Below, piece by piece: positions 49,889 to 60,716 of a stretch of 64,000 nucleotides of DNA (positions within the stretch are counted from its first letter, which is position 1; each line of letters opens with the position of its first letter). Source of the DNA: Erwinia_E haradaeae_G (GTDB lineage Bacteria > Pseudomonadota > Gammaproteobacteria > Enterobacterales > Enterobacteriaceae); the NCBI RefSeq assembly GCF_900698955.1, contig NZ_LR217720.1:930001-994000 (forward strand), in the 5' to 3' direction. Position numbers and translations under genes: made by a program. A model generated the notes under the pieces. It made no database searches, was not told where the DNA came from, and worked only from the letters and a program-made list of their open reading frames with translations.

Positions 49889-51301
49889 TTATAACACATG
49901 CACCGATAAAGTATTTGTAGTACCACTTTGTACCAATACACCAGAAACCATTATGATGACATCACCTACCTGGGTATACCCGCTGGCTAAAGCAGCTTCT
50001 TTTCCGAGTTTATAAAAATCATCGGTAGAGGAAATTTTATCAACTAATAATGTAATGATCCCTTTACTTAATAACAGTTGTCGTGCCGTTTTATCATTAG
50101 TAGTGAGGGCTAAAATTGTAGCCCGTGGAAAGTACTTCCGTACAGACTTAGCCGATTTACCGCCTTCAGTAGCTACAATAATTAATGGAGACTCTAATTT
50201 TTCGGAAATCTCTACAGCACTACGACAAACAGCTTCAGTAACACGTATCTTGCTATTATCTTTTTGTAGTGTAGTACGACTTTGCATAACAAGATCCGTA
50301 CGCTGGCAAATATTTGCCATAATACTTACAGATTCTAGTGGGTATTTCCCTTTGGCACTTTCACCAGATAGCATCACTGCATCTGTTCCATCTAGTATAG
50401 CATTAGCTACATCCCCAGCTTCCGCACGAGTTGGACGGGGGTTTTTAATCATAGAATCAAGCATTTGGGTAGCAGTGATGATAACTTTGCGTTCATGATT
50501 ACATCTTTTAATCATCATTTTCTGAGCAAAAATCACTTCTTCCACTGGAATTTCTACACCAAGATCACCACGCGCTACCATAATACCGTCGGATACGGTA
50601 AGGATATCTTCAAAATTACAAAGACCTTCTTGATTTTCAATTTTAGAAATAATCTGAATCTGTTCGCCCCCATAAACATTAAGATGCTCTCGAATCTCAA
50701 TTACATCTGAATCCCTCCTAATAAACGAAGCAGCAATAAAATCAACACCCTGCTCGCATCCAAAAATCAAATCTAATTTATCTTGTTCTGCTAAAGCAGG
50801 TAATTGAATAGAGACACCTGGTAAATTAATGCCTTTATGAGCACCTAACGCACCATTATTTAAAACTTGACAAATAACTCTATTATTGATAATCGATGTT
50901 ACTCGCATACCAATTAAACCATCATCTACTAAAATAGTATTACCAACCTCTAAATCTGTAGAAAATCCTGGATATGTGACTGCTACAATATTAGAATTAC
51001 CTATAACACTCTGATCTGTAGTAAAAGTAAAAAACTGTCCAGCTTTCAGGAATACATCCTGATTACCTTCTAGTGTCATCGTACGAATTTCAGGACCTTT
51101 TGTATCAAGAAGAATCGCCGCACGATGCCCGCTGTCTCTCATCGCATTACGTAAATTCATAATACGTTGACCATGTTCTTGATAACTGCCATGAGAAAAA
51201 TTCAAACGCATCACATTCATTCCCGCACATAGAAGCTTTGTTAGCATTTCTTTTGACTCAGTGTTCGGGCCGATCGTACAAACAATTTTCGTTTTTTTCA
51301 T
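49889..51301 (-). CDS. pykF: Pyruvate kinase I PykF
   Basis: PykF makes pyruvate and ATP from phosphoenolpyruvate, the last step of glycolysis, and is activated by fructose 1,6-bisphosphate in E. coli. The 470-residue product equals E. coli PykF and aligns throughout: MRLNFSHG, KGPEIRT, ISKIENQEG, ARGDLGVEI, MLDSMIKNPRPTRAE, and the C-terminal VSGTTNT-type allosteric loop (SGTTNTLSVHVL). It stands alone with large spacers on both sides. Confidence 0.97.
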   Translation of the reverse strand: MKKTKIVCTIGPNTESKEMLTKLLCAGMNVMRLNFSHGSYQEHGQRIMNLRNAMRDSGHRAAILLDTKGPEIRTMTLEGNQDVFLKAGQFFTFTTDQSVIGNSNIVAVTYPGFSTDLEVGNTILVDDGLIGMRVTSIINNRVICQVLNNGALGAHKGINLPGVSIQLPALAEQDKLDLIFGCEQGVDFIAASFIRRDSDVIEIREHLNVYGGEQIQIISKIENQEGLCNFEDILTVSDGIMVARGDLGVEIPVEEVIFAQKMMIKRCNHERKVIITATQMLDSMIKNPRPTRAEAGDVANAILDGTDAVMLSGESAKGKYPLESVSIMANICQRTDLVMQSRTTLQKDNSKIRVTEAVCRSAVEISEKLESPLIIVATEGGKSAKSVRKYFPRATILALTTNDKTARQLLLSKGIITLLVDKISSTDDFYKLGKEAALASGYTQVGDVIIMVSGVLVQSGTTNTLSVHVL

Positions 51302-52826
51302 GGGTATTCATCTATAATATAATAAATAAGAAGATATTGATTAAAATATATGCATCTAATACATCGCATAATTTATTTATCATGAATAACATTTATATCT
51401 TATATACGCTACCTCAATATTATGCGTGATATATCATAACTACTGATGTGAGCAATATTGTTTCAGTTAAAACTTAAAAAACACTCTATATCCAGCAGGA
51501 TCCAAAAAAAGACTAAAAAATCCTAATATCCAATTTATATATACATAAAGAACAAGTTTATTTGTATTGCTAAGAGTTATCATACATGAAAATTTAGATC
51601 ATCTAACTATCTTGTATCCACTGAAAGGTTGCTGGATAAACTCAAATGCAATCTTTCGACAAAGTCTGTATCAGTGGATAGTATAAGATGCATATCATTC
51701 AGCCACACGGTGATATGGAATACAATGATTGTTAAAAAACTTAATAATTTTATCAAGAACGCAAAATGATTCACTAAGCTAGTTATATGAACGGTCATAA
51801 ATGATCATATACATAGTAATTCATACCTGGCAACCATATAACTGTAATATGCAGACATTAATCCTTCTCTAGGTATGATATTATTATAGTTTACACACTA
51901 TTCATCTTTTTCAAAAAACTAACAGTGCGCTATGGTGGTAATATTAATAGGTATCTTTACCATATGTACATTAAAAACTTATCGTGATTGCGAGTATGCT
52001 TGCTGTTCTAAGTTCTTAATAGTACAAGATATGCGAGTGCCCCCTCTACACCTAGTAATTACACAGGATATAGATTAATAATCTTTATAGACTATTACAT
52101 GATATTAATAAAGGTCATTTTTATGTTCGAAAGTCCTAGCAGTGCTAGCAAAGCACACTGAAACATCTATTTATATTAATCATTGAAACAAATATGTCTT
52201 GATTCAGATCAAGAAATTATATATCGTACAGGGGCTTCGATAAATTGGGTGTTTAATATTAAAAACACAATAAGCTATTATGTTCGCAAAAAATAATTTC
52301 TCCACTCACAAAAAACTGCAAACACCACCAACGCGCACAAAGCGTAATAACAAACGTAGCTGTGATAACAGCGTAACATTCTTCTACAAAAATCAATAGT
52401 TCAAGATTCACTCATCATCAACATTAGATATACGTAAAAATAGCAGAAATTACCATCTAATTCTAATAAACAAAGTGCTAATATGCTGACAAATAAAGTT
52501 TATATCTCTAAAAAAAGACAATAAGTCTATTCGTATTCTGCAAGTATTATAATACAGCTAACACAATGATCCACTCATACAAGTTGCATCAAAATTCTCA
52601 CAGATTCCATTGTAAAGTTTGTTACATTATTAATTTATTGTAATCTTACACATATCTTTTCTCGGAACATGATTATCATTGGTAATAGTGTGTAGGTCTG
52701 TATCAGACTACTCTATGTTCTTAATGATCGCATTGTTTGTGTCATATAATATATGACTAGATGTGCTATTTTTAAGCACCATCGTACACTGTAGCTAGAA
52801 CATAGAACTTTCTATAATATATAAAA

Positions 52827-52854
52827 GGGTATGATATATATCAATATCATACCC
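52827..52854 (-). terminator. 11-bp inverted repeat, terminator-like on minus strand
   Basis: GGGTATGATAT (52827-52837), 6-nt loop, ATATCATACCC (52844-52854). On the minus strand it is followed by TTTTATATATT, like an intrinsic terminator, but no gene lies upstream of it on that strand. On the plus strand it is followed by CCTTTCC. Confidence 0.5.
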
Positions 52855-52867
52855 CTTTCCTCAATAC

Positions 52868-52884
52868 TGATAATATGATTATCA
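52868..52884. promoter_or_regulatory. Fur-box-like palindrome
   Basis: TGATAAT (52868-52874), ATG, ATTATCA (52878-52884). The half-sites match the Fur consensus exactly, but spacing is 3 rather than 1. No iron-related gene is adjacent; rpe starts 245 bp downstream. Confidence 0.25.
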
Positions 52885-53129
52885 TTTCCAACAGAGGAGT
52901 AGTCATTATTAATCGTCTGTAAATATCATGCATATTCTTTTATGTTCGCTCATTACACATCCTTGTCTCAAAGTGTATACCAAAATCCAGGAAACTCTAA
53001 AATGTACAGATATCCCTCTATTGTATCTCTTTATTAAACAATAAATATTAAAAATAACAGCCAAATACACCTATAAACAAATAATATTCCATAACTAACA
53101 CCTGTAATATATAACTAAGGAAACCGTAA

Positions 53130-53816
53130 ATGAAAAAATGTTTAATTGCCCCTTCAATTCTTTCTGCGGATTTTGCACGACTTGGTGAGGATATCTCTAA
53201 AGCATTAGCCGCTGGAGGCGACGTAGTACATTTTGACGTTATGGATAACCACTATGTTCCAAACTTAACAATGGGATCTATGGTTGTTAAAGCGCTCCGT
53301 GATTATGGGGTAACTGCTCCCATCGATGTCCATCTCATGGTAAAACCTGTTGAACGTATAGTGCCCGATTTTGCCAAAGCCGGTGCTAGCTATATTACCT
53401 TTCATCCAGAAGCCTCTGAACATATTGATGGCACCTTGCAGCTGATTACTGAAAGTGGTTGTGGTGCGGGGTTAGCGCTCAACCCTGCTACGCCTCTCAA
53501 TGTTCTAGATCATGTAATGCATAAACTTGATATTATTTTACTAATGTCTGTTAATCCTGGTTTTAGTAAGCAATTATTTATTCCCGGTACACTGCATAAA
53601 ATACGTCAAGTACGTCATCTGATTGACAAAAGTGGCTATGATATCTGTCTGGCAGTGGATGGTGGTGTTACAGTCAGTAATCTTGGGGCTATTGCTTCCG
53701 CGGGAGCTGATATGATCATAGTAGGATCAACACTGTTTAGTCACATTAACTATAAAAAGGTTATTGATGACATGCGATATGAGTTAGAAAAATATAAATA
53801 TACGTCTTTTCAATAA
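53130..53816 (+). CDS. rpe: Ribulose-phosphate 3-epimerase Rpe
   Basis: Rpe interconverts ribulose 5-phosphate and xylulose 5-phosphate in the pentose phosphate pathway. The 228-residue TIM-barrel product (225 in E. coli) has PSILSADFARLG, HFDVMDNHYVPN, HLMVKPVER, MSVNPGF and AVDGGV with the metal and catalytic residues. AAGGA precedes the ATG. dam, gph and trpS, its E. coli neighbours, are absent. Confidence 0.97.
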   Translation: MKKCLIAPSILSADFARLGEDISKALAAGGDVVHFDVMDNHYVPNLTMGSMVVKALRDYGVTAPIDVHLMVKPVERIVPDFAKAGASYITFHPEASEHIDGTLQLITESGCGAGLALNPATPLNVLDHVMHKLDIILLMSVNPGFSKQLFIPGTLHKIRQVRHLIDKSGYDICLAVDGGVTVSNLGAIASAGADMIIVGSTLFSHINYKKVIDDMRYELEKYKYTSFQ

Positions 53817-54655
53817 ATATTATGTGAGAATCTATACCTTTTAATTTTCTCATCACGTCAATTATAAATATCGCTAGTGTATATACCCTTTTCATGATTT
53901 CAAAGATAAAAATGTACACGACATACCGTGTGCACATACAGAAAATAGAACGCCCGTCCATAGCATATTTTACTCTAACATACCTGTTTTATAAGAAACC
54001 TTCCATATACTACTAAAGTATCGAGATGCTCATCAATATACCTACATTTCCTGTAGGTATCACGAAGAAGGAGTACTGGATCTTGATCCAAAAAAGAGCA
54101 TATGGTGAATAATATGTTCTTAGCATGCCGAAATACAAAACAGCGTCCACATTCACAAGGGTTATGTCAACCCTATATTATTCATAACACCACGATCTTA
54201 TCACGCGACATCATCATCCTAAATCATTAATGATGAATCTTCATCTCTGTGTCATTCAGCCTGGATAAGATCCAAACACTTTTCTTTACTATATCAACTA
54301 GTAATAAATACTTACATCGTGTAAGATTTATGCGTGTGCCGCAAGTAGATTATTTCGCTTCTTTGTGTCACTGATCTTAGATTCATTACTCGTGAAAAAT
54401 AGTCTGAAGCATTCTGCTAATAATATTGAGATACAGATTAAGAATGTACAATGTATATATATTACATAGGTAACACCTAATAGAACAATCAAAAGCAATT
54501 AAAGAAAAATTATGAATCGCACAAAAACATATGTGTGTTATTTGAAATATATCAAGAATGCTAAAGTAATTGTTATAAGTAATCTGAGGAATACAATTAT
54601 TGGCTTCTATACAATATGTATATAGTTGAATAAATTTATTACCATGTAAAAGATA
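53817..54655. other. Convergent rpe-yeeZ spacer
   Basis: 839 bp. It contains a 9-bp perfect stem-loop (54038-54060); otherwise nothing is recognised. Confidence 0.45.
54038..54060. repeat. 9-bp perfect stem-loop downstream of rpe
   Basis: ATACCTACA (54038-54046), loop TTTCC, TGTAGGTAT (54052-54060). It lies about 220 bp after rpe in a convergent spacer, but no T-run follows on either strand. Confidence 0.55.
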
Positions 54656-55510
54656 TTATATAATATATGATGATGAACGCAGCATACAGACTGGATCCGA
54701 GTAAAGATAAACTAAACCTAATTCTCGGCAAATTTTACTGCCATCAATAATTTTACCATGTCTCCCTCTAGAAGGTGTAGTAAATGTTGGCGGTTTTAAT
54801 CCTAACTGCATAGACGCATAAGGGTAGAACTCATTACGCGCAGGATGTTTTGAAGCACTTAAATTGTAAATACGCCCTCCGATTCCATCCTTCAGCAATA
54901 ATATAATAGCCGCAATCACATCATCACGATGTACTAAATTCACCCCATGTGATCCATTCTCTAATTCTTTTTTTCCAGCAAGAAAATAACCAGGATGACG
55001 ATTTGGTCCAACCAAGCCTGATAACCTTAAGATATCTACTACGATGCCCGTTGTCTGACATAACCAATTTTCAACTTCTCGTAAAATATTACCAGCTACA
55101 CTCTTAGGTGAAAGACCCGTATTCTCATTGACAATCTCTGAGCGTGTACCGTATACTGAAATAGAACTGGTAAAAACTATATGGGAAACACCGAAGTCTC
55201 TAGCGCTTTTCACTAAATTCTGTATAGAAAGCAAGTAGTCCTTATCTTTCCTGGTACTAGAAAGTAGCATACGAGTTACGGGCAATATGATTACCATGGC
55301 ATCGACACTAAAAAGCGCCGGTAAATTTCTTTCTTTACAACTTAAAATTGGTTTTAGCTGTAGACAATAACCATCGATTCCATACATTCTTACCGCATCC
55401 ACTCCATTCTGAGTAGTTTTACTACCACTTACTCGCCAACCTGCGGCTATAAGTGAAATCCCCAATGGCATGCCTATCCAACCAAGGCCCACAATAGCTA
55501 CTCGTTTCAT
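54656..55510 (-). CDS. yeeZ: YeeZ-like NAD-dependent epimerase-family protein
   Basis: An extended short-chain dehydrogenase/epimerase-fold protein of unknown substrate. From ATG 55510 (AGGGGG upstream) it has 284 residues (274 in E. coli YeeZ). The Rossmann motif is GLGWIGMPL near the N-terminus, and GSKTTQNGVDA, FTSSISVYG, LSGLVGPNRHPG, HGVNLVHRDDVI and GKIIDGSKIC are conserved. In E. coli it lies beside the his operon; no his gene is here. The frame continues 15 codons upstream without similarity. The role is unknown. Confidence 0.9.
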   Translation of the reverse strand: MKRVAIVGLGWIGMPLGISLIAAGWRVSGSKTTQNGVDAVRMYGIDGYCLQLKPILSCKERNLPALFSVDAMVIILPVTRMLLSSTRKDKDYLLSIQNLVKSARDFGVSHIVFTSSISVYGTRSEIVNENTGLSPKSVAGNILREVENWLCQTTGIVVDILRLSGLVGPNRHPGYFLAGKKELENGSHGVNLVHRDDVIAAIILLLKDGIGGRIYNLSASKHPARNEFYPYASMQLGLKPPTFTTPSRGRHGKIIDGSKICRELGLVYLYSDPVCMLRSSSYII

Positions 55511-56419
55511 ACTTCTTATCCCCCTATAATCAAACTTACCTGAGTAGACTTTCATTACTGTAAGCTACACGAGGCTAATAAACAGAGAGAACTACTAATT
55601 ATGTACTTACTGTATATAAGTGACTTACAGGAATGAATAAAAGTTCTGCAGCTAGTTTTGATAAATCAATTCTCATACATTAGGAAGAATCAGTCAAATA
55701 CTCACAAATAATCACCATGCTCTAGATATTACTCCTAAACTTAGTGGCCTACAAAACTGCTGATGTAGATAATAAAGCTAGTCAGGTACCAAAAATTAAA
55801 ACTCATGGGCGCATATTACGTGACATCTCTTGCTACGAATAAAAGATAAATGTGAGATAGATCTGTTTTTAATACATATTATCCTGATATGTTCATGAAA
55901 TCATCTAATAGTGATATGTACAATACACATATACAACGATGCTAGTAACGGTATATAAAATAAAATCTGTTGGCAATGCTATATATATGCGTAACTGAGT
56001 AAAAATATTTTATAAAAAACAATTATATATCTATAGGTAGAGCGGTGCACTGTTTATATCCTTGTAATGTATAATGATATTAGATAGATGTGAAAAATAA
56101 TCGACGCTATATCACATACGATAAAGTAAATACCAGATAGGTATGAAGAAAAAATTAAATCATAATTTTAATCATCGTTAATCTATAACACATAATCGAT
56201 CCTCAACGAACTATAAGTAGGTCATGTAGATAAATAAAACAGTAGTCTGATTTACAATACAAAATACAGATACGTAGCATCAGTCATTCTAAAAATTTTT
56301 AATTACAATCAGTACTTTACTAATATATAAGATGTTAAGATTTATACTACACTTTTCCTGGGTGTGATCTCTTGTTAATAACAGTACACATTCATTTTTC
56401 TACAAATGGCATAATACTC
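55511..56419. other. yeeZ-pitA divergent spacer
   Basis: 909 bp, AT-rich. Promoters for both genes must lie here but none stands out. Confidence 0.45.
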
Positions 56420-57928
56420 ATGTTAGATTTATTTTCCACTCTAGATTTGCATACTGGCTGTTTATTATTTATAGCTCTAGTATTTATATTATTTTACGAA
56501 GCTATTAATGGCTTTCATGATACGGCTAATGCTGTGGCCACTGTTATTTATACTCGGGCCTTACGCTCTCACTTAGCAGTAGTTATATCTGGTATATTTA
56601 ATTTCTTTGGAGTTCTTCTAGGTGGTTTAAGCGTTGCTTATGCAATTGTTCATCTTCTACCCGCTGATCTTCTTCTCAATATTAGATCAACGCATGGACT
56701 CATTATGCTCTGTTCCATGCTAATTGCGGCGATTATCTGGAATCTTGGTACGTGGTTTTTTGGGATTCCAGCTTCCAGCTCCCACACCCTCATTGGTGGT
56801 ATCATTGGTATTAGTCTTACAAACGCTTGGATGACGAAGAATTCACTTGTAGATGCATTGAATATTCCAAAAATGCTTAATATTTTACTTTCCTTGGTGA
56901 TTTCACCACTTTTAGGGTTCATCATTGCTGGTGGTTTTATTTTTATTCTGCGTAAATACTGGAGCGGGAATAAAAAGAGAAAACGGATTCACATGACTCC
57001 GAGTGAAAGAGAGCAGTTTGATGGTAAAAAAAAGCCACCATTTTGGACCCGCGTGGCCTTAATTCTGTCAGCGATAGGCGTTAGTTATTCACATGGAGCT
57101 AATGATGGTCAAAAAGGTATTGGTTTAATTATGCTAGTACTTATTGGAGTGGCTCCCGCTGGTTTTGCCGTAAACATGAACGCAAGCAGATATGATATAT
57201 TTCGTACCAGAAGTGCGGTTAATCACCTTCATCAGTATTATGCCCAACACCCTTCTGCGCTTCCTTTAAAAATCCCTTCAAGCTCTCCGAGCGGATCACG
57301 CATCATCCACTCGGAGTACGGATCTTCCAATCGCACGAAGTTCTATTGTGATGTATCAGATACATTAGTATCTATCATCAAAGCACAAAAAATACTGAAT
57401 AATATAGTAAGCTATAACGATTTAAAAATTGAACAAAAAATATACTTGCGACGTTTATTAATGTGCATAGCTGAAACTATAGATACCGTTTCGTTGTTGC
57501 CTAATACCATACCTGCAGATCAGATTTTGTTAAGTAAGTTAAAGAAAGATTTACTCAATACCATCGAATACGCTCCAACCTGGATTATTTTAATGGTAGC
57601 AGTAGCTCTGTCTCTAGGTACCATGACAGGTTGGCGTCGCGTTGCCACCACTATAGGTGAAAAAGTTGGCAAAAAGGAAATGACATATGCTCAGGGGATG
57701 TCTGCACAGCTTACAGCAGCAGTATCAATTGGAGTAGCTAGTTATACAGGTATGCCTGTTTCTACTACACATATTCTGTCTTCATCTGTGGCAGGTACTA
57801 TGCTTATAAGTGGTAGAGGCATCCAGATTCGTACAATGAAAACTATCTTAATCGCCTGGTTACTGACATTGCCTATCTCTATTCTACTATCTGGTACATT
57901 ATATGCTCTAGCTATAAACATTATTTGA
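56420..57928 (+). CDS. pitA: Low-affinity phosphate transporter PitA
   Basis: PitA is an inner-membrane symporter for metal-phosphate complexes driven by protons. ATG 56420 gives 502 residues (499 in E. coli), beginning MLDLFSTLDLHTG as there. The duplicated PHO4 signatures are present: GFHDTANAVATVIYTRA in the N-terminal half, SHGANDGQKGIG in the second, and both SSSHTLIGG and STTHILSSS loops. The cytoplasmic linker (about 265-380) is divergent. The frame extends upstream to a TTG at 56372 without similarity. No strong Shine-Dalgarno is visible before 56420. Confidence 0.95.
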   Translation: MLDLFSTLDLHTGCLLFIALVFILFYEAINGFHDTANAVATVIYTRALRSHLAVVISGIFNFFGVLLGGLSVAYAIVHLLPADLLLNIRSTHGLIMLCSMLIAAIIWNLGTWFFGIPASSSHTLIGGIIGISLTNAWMTKNSLVDALNIPKMLNILLSLVISPLLGFIIAGGFIFILRKYWSGNKKRKRIHMTPSEREQFDGKKKPPFWTRVALILSAIGVSYSHGANDGQKGIGLIMLVLIGVAPAGFAVNMNASRYDIFRTRSAVNHLHQYYAQHPSALPLKIPSSSPSGSRIIHSEYGSSNRTKFYCDVSDTLVSIIKAQKILNNIVSYNDLKIEQKIYLRRLLMCIAETIDTVSLLPNTIPADQILLSKLKKDLLNTIEYAPTWIILMVAVALSLGTMTGWRRVATTIGEKVGKKEMTYAQGMSAQLTAAVSIGVASYTGMPVSTTHILSSSVAGTMLISGRGIQIRTMKTILIAWLLTLPISILLSGTLYALAINII

Positions 57929-58730
57929 GAACTTACAACATGTAACCTCTTTATATATGGACTTTTTGTTGTCATATATTGATGATAGAAAATGTACAAA
58001 AATATCTACTTTAATTAGTGCACGCTGCCACTCGAGTAATAGAAAATAGGATATATGAACTACCTATATCTTTTTATACAGGTGTATATTTATATCTACA
58101 CGCCAACTTATAATCCTGTGTCGAATACCACTAAATACTACAAGCTATGAACTAATCACATCGTACTAAAAATCATATTTAGTGTTAAGTAATCCCACTG
58201 AAGATATATCGTTGAGAAAATTATCTATACACGTAAGTTCTGTATATTGCACATACAGCCTAAGCAGTACGTTTTAATTTAAACATAACGCATGTATATG
58301 CAGTATTGATATTAATGAACAGGATAGGATCCTTGATCCTAAACCCTATAATAGCATATGTATGTAGTTAACGCTATCATACCTAAGTAAATCTCGGCCA
58401 TACAATATACCTTTTGTACATCCTTGAATATGCACTAAATATATTGCGACCTAACTATGTACGCTAGCAATAGCAGCTCTCATTAACAACTCTCTATGGA
58501 GATCTTTTGCATTATTATCATTTTATTTCTGATTATTGTAGTGTTCCTATAATTACGAAATAATCACCTATAATCATTATTAAAACTCGTGTATTGAAGT
58601 CATTTAGGAGGAAGACATCCCGAAATAGCGGTAAGCACAATTAGAACATCTAGTAAACATCTAGATTCTGATGCTATAATCTAGCAACAATATAGAATAC
58701 CTTCTAAACTATTTCGAGAAACTATATAAA
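57929..58730. other. Intergenic DNA between pitA and rseC
   Basis: 802 bp between same-strand genes. A 7-bp stem-loop (TAGGATC at 58325-58331, GATCCTA at 58335-58341) is present; otherwise nothing is recognised. Confidence 0.45.
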
Positions 58731-59168
58731 ATGATAAAGGTGCAGGCAACTATACTATCATGTGATAATAATATAGCTACACTATATGTCAAAAAAAATA
58801 CAGTATGTACACATTGTGCTCTACAAAGATACTTAATTTTATCTAGCCCGTGCCCGCTGAACTTAACACAGATATACACCCTAAGAGTACACAATAAAAA
58901 AATAGATCCTGTGGATCAAAATGTTGAATTATGGATCCACAATAAGACTCTTCTGATCACAGCGTTCCTGGTATATATTACACCATTGATGGGATTATTC
59001 CTTTTCGGGGGGTTGTGTCAATATTTTTTTTACAGTGAAATAATGGTAGTTCTCGCTTCATGTCTGGGAGGAATCCTCGGTATGCTCCTTGCAAAAAAGA
59101 TTGCTTATATACTTACGGATTTGGAATCATTTCAACCCACTATCATACTTACAAATTTTAAAAAATAA
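58731..59168 (+). CDS. rseC: RseC/SoxR-reducing system family membrane protein
   Basis: RseC is an inner-membrane protein first found in the sigma-E locus and linked in E. coli to the Rsx system that reduces SoxR. The 145-residue product (159 in E. coli) keeps an N-terminal cytoplasmic cysteine region (CTHC, then a later single Cys), two membrane segments (about 74-96 and 102-121, containing LVYITPLMGLFLFG and LGGILGMLLAK) and a short tail. The usual further cysteines and CG motif are lost. rpoE, rseA and rseB do not accompany it. It is divergent enough that its function may have drifted. Confidence 0.85.
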   Translation: MIKVQATILSCDNNIATLYVKKNTVCTHCALQRYLILSSPCPLNLTQIYTLRVHNKKIDPVDQNVELWIHNKTLLITAFLVYITPLMGLFLFGGLCQYFFYSEIMVVLASCLGGILGMLLAKKIAYILTDLESFQPTIILTNFKK

Positions 59169-59206
59169 AGGTTTAATCACCTATATATTGTTTTATTATA
59201 CATTAG

Positions 59207-59223
59207 ATATTCCCATGGAATAT
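59207..59223 (+). terminator. Stem-loop after rseC
   Basis: ATATTCC (59207-59213), loop CAT, GGAATAT (59217-59223), 38 nt after the rseC stop. No clear T-run follows. Confidence 0.35.
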
Positions 59224-59548
59224 TCTACTTAACGTTTATTATATATATAACAATGACCACTCTTATGATGAGACTGATGACACATCTATCCAATATAGAT
59301 CATCGATCTAAAATGTATATACAACAAACTGCTAACAATACAATAAACTAGATGCTTCTAAGTGCGCTGTATCTGATATGGTTGTTGTGATAATCTAAAA
59401 TAACAGGAATTTTAGGATGGATAGAGCGCTATTCTAGACTCATGAGAAACGCAAAAGAAAATGTATACTACTCAGTCATTATTTTATAATCTATTTTGTA
59501 TTATGTACTGAGTGAACTTTACCCTTACACATTTAATATTATATGCTT

Positions 59549-59596
59549 TATAGTGATTCACTATACACCAATACACCAATACACCAATATACCATT
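59549..59596. repeat. 17-bp palindrome followed by three tandem octamers
   Basis: TATAGTGA-T-TCACTATA (59549-59565) is a perfect palindrome. Its last base begins three exact copies of ACACCAAT (59565-59588), followed by an imperfect fourth, ATACCATT. The arrangement resembles an operator next to iterons but is short. Confidence 0.75.
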
Positions 59597-60716
59597 ACCG
59601 CTAGCAGCCACTCTTATTTACTCATACATTGATTATCATGTATTATATTTTACATGTACACATCTAGATGTATCAATGTAGAGTGTTAGCGTGTTCGTTG
59701 AGAACCCTCCAGTACAATAAATCACATACCAGTACAAACTTACTAACTCCATAACACAACAGGTGACTGCCAAAAAAAACACTTGTTGTTGATATATACC
59801 ATTTCCCTACTATAACACATCGTAAGTGTTTATTATGATAAAATATGTGAACAGGAATTATGTCTTTTCTTGCTTATGCTGCATCAGTTCTATTTTAGCA
59901 TGTATCACATATTACTAACATAAAAATTACATACTTATTATTAGTGTATACATACTTCAAAACATCATTTAAAATCTCTAGGTGTATAGGATTATTTTGC
60001 TATATGCAATGATCATACCAATAGCACCTTAAGTCTTCTTATCTGCTTATAATCATGCATTAAGTATTGTATCACTTCAATCATCAATCATCATATACAT
60101 TCTATTACATTTTTCACAATAGTGATACTCACACAATATAGCCGAGGATTCAGATAGATAACTTACCATCACAAATAACCCTTATGGGTACAAAACACTT
60201 ACAATATTCATTTTTATACACATAGTAAACATATTAAATTGAAAATAATCTTTGGATTTCTCATTAATATAAGAAAGCTGTAACTCTCTTATATGTGTAG
60301 TGAGATAGTTAAATAATATTCTGATAAATACACTTAAATCTTTGAGCAAAAACCAGACACACTCGATGATCTTCTATGATATAGCAATATGTATCATATA
60401 AGTAGAATGAGTAGTATAACTTATTTAATCACTTACGCGCTCACTAAAATAAGTAGTCTTTGACTATTGTAGGATTCATACCGCCTTTGATGATTATGTG
60501 CACATGCACAATAACCTTATATTGGCATATACAATATGAATGCATAAAAGTCTAGTACTACTACTCATAACTGTAGTATAGAAAATACCATAGTACCTGC
60601 ATTTCGGCATCCCTATGTTCCAGAAAATGTAGAGTCAATGTTCTAAAACGGTATGACATCATCATTACACTATATAGTAGCAACGAATAACCACAATACA
60701 ACACTCAGGAGGTAAA

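Larger units (their letters stand above)
51302..53129. other. pykF-rpe divergent spacer, 1.8 kb
   Basis: The second-largest gene-free stretch. It contains an 11-bp inverted repeat (52827-52854) and a Fur-box-like palindrome (52868-52884). No protein or known RNA gene is recognised. Confidence 0.45.
59169..60716. other. Intergenic DNA between rseC and cysQ
   Basis: About 1.55 kb, AT-rich. It contains a 7-bp stem-loop just after rseC (59207-59223) and a palindrome followed by tandem octamers (59549-59596). No gene is recognised. Confidence 0.45.

Noticed and set aside
54071..58341. Related GATC-centred stem-loops (GGATCTTGATCC near 54071 and GGATCCTTGATCC near 58326)
   Set aside because: Considered as a dispersed repeat family, but only two short, differing copies were found and GATC palindromes are easily produced by chance.
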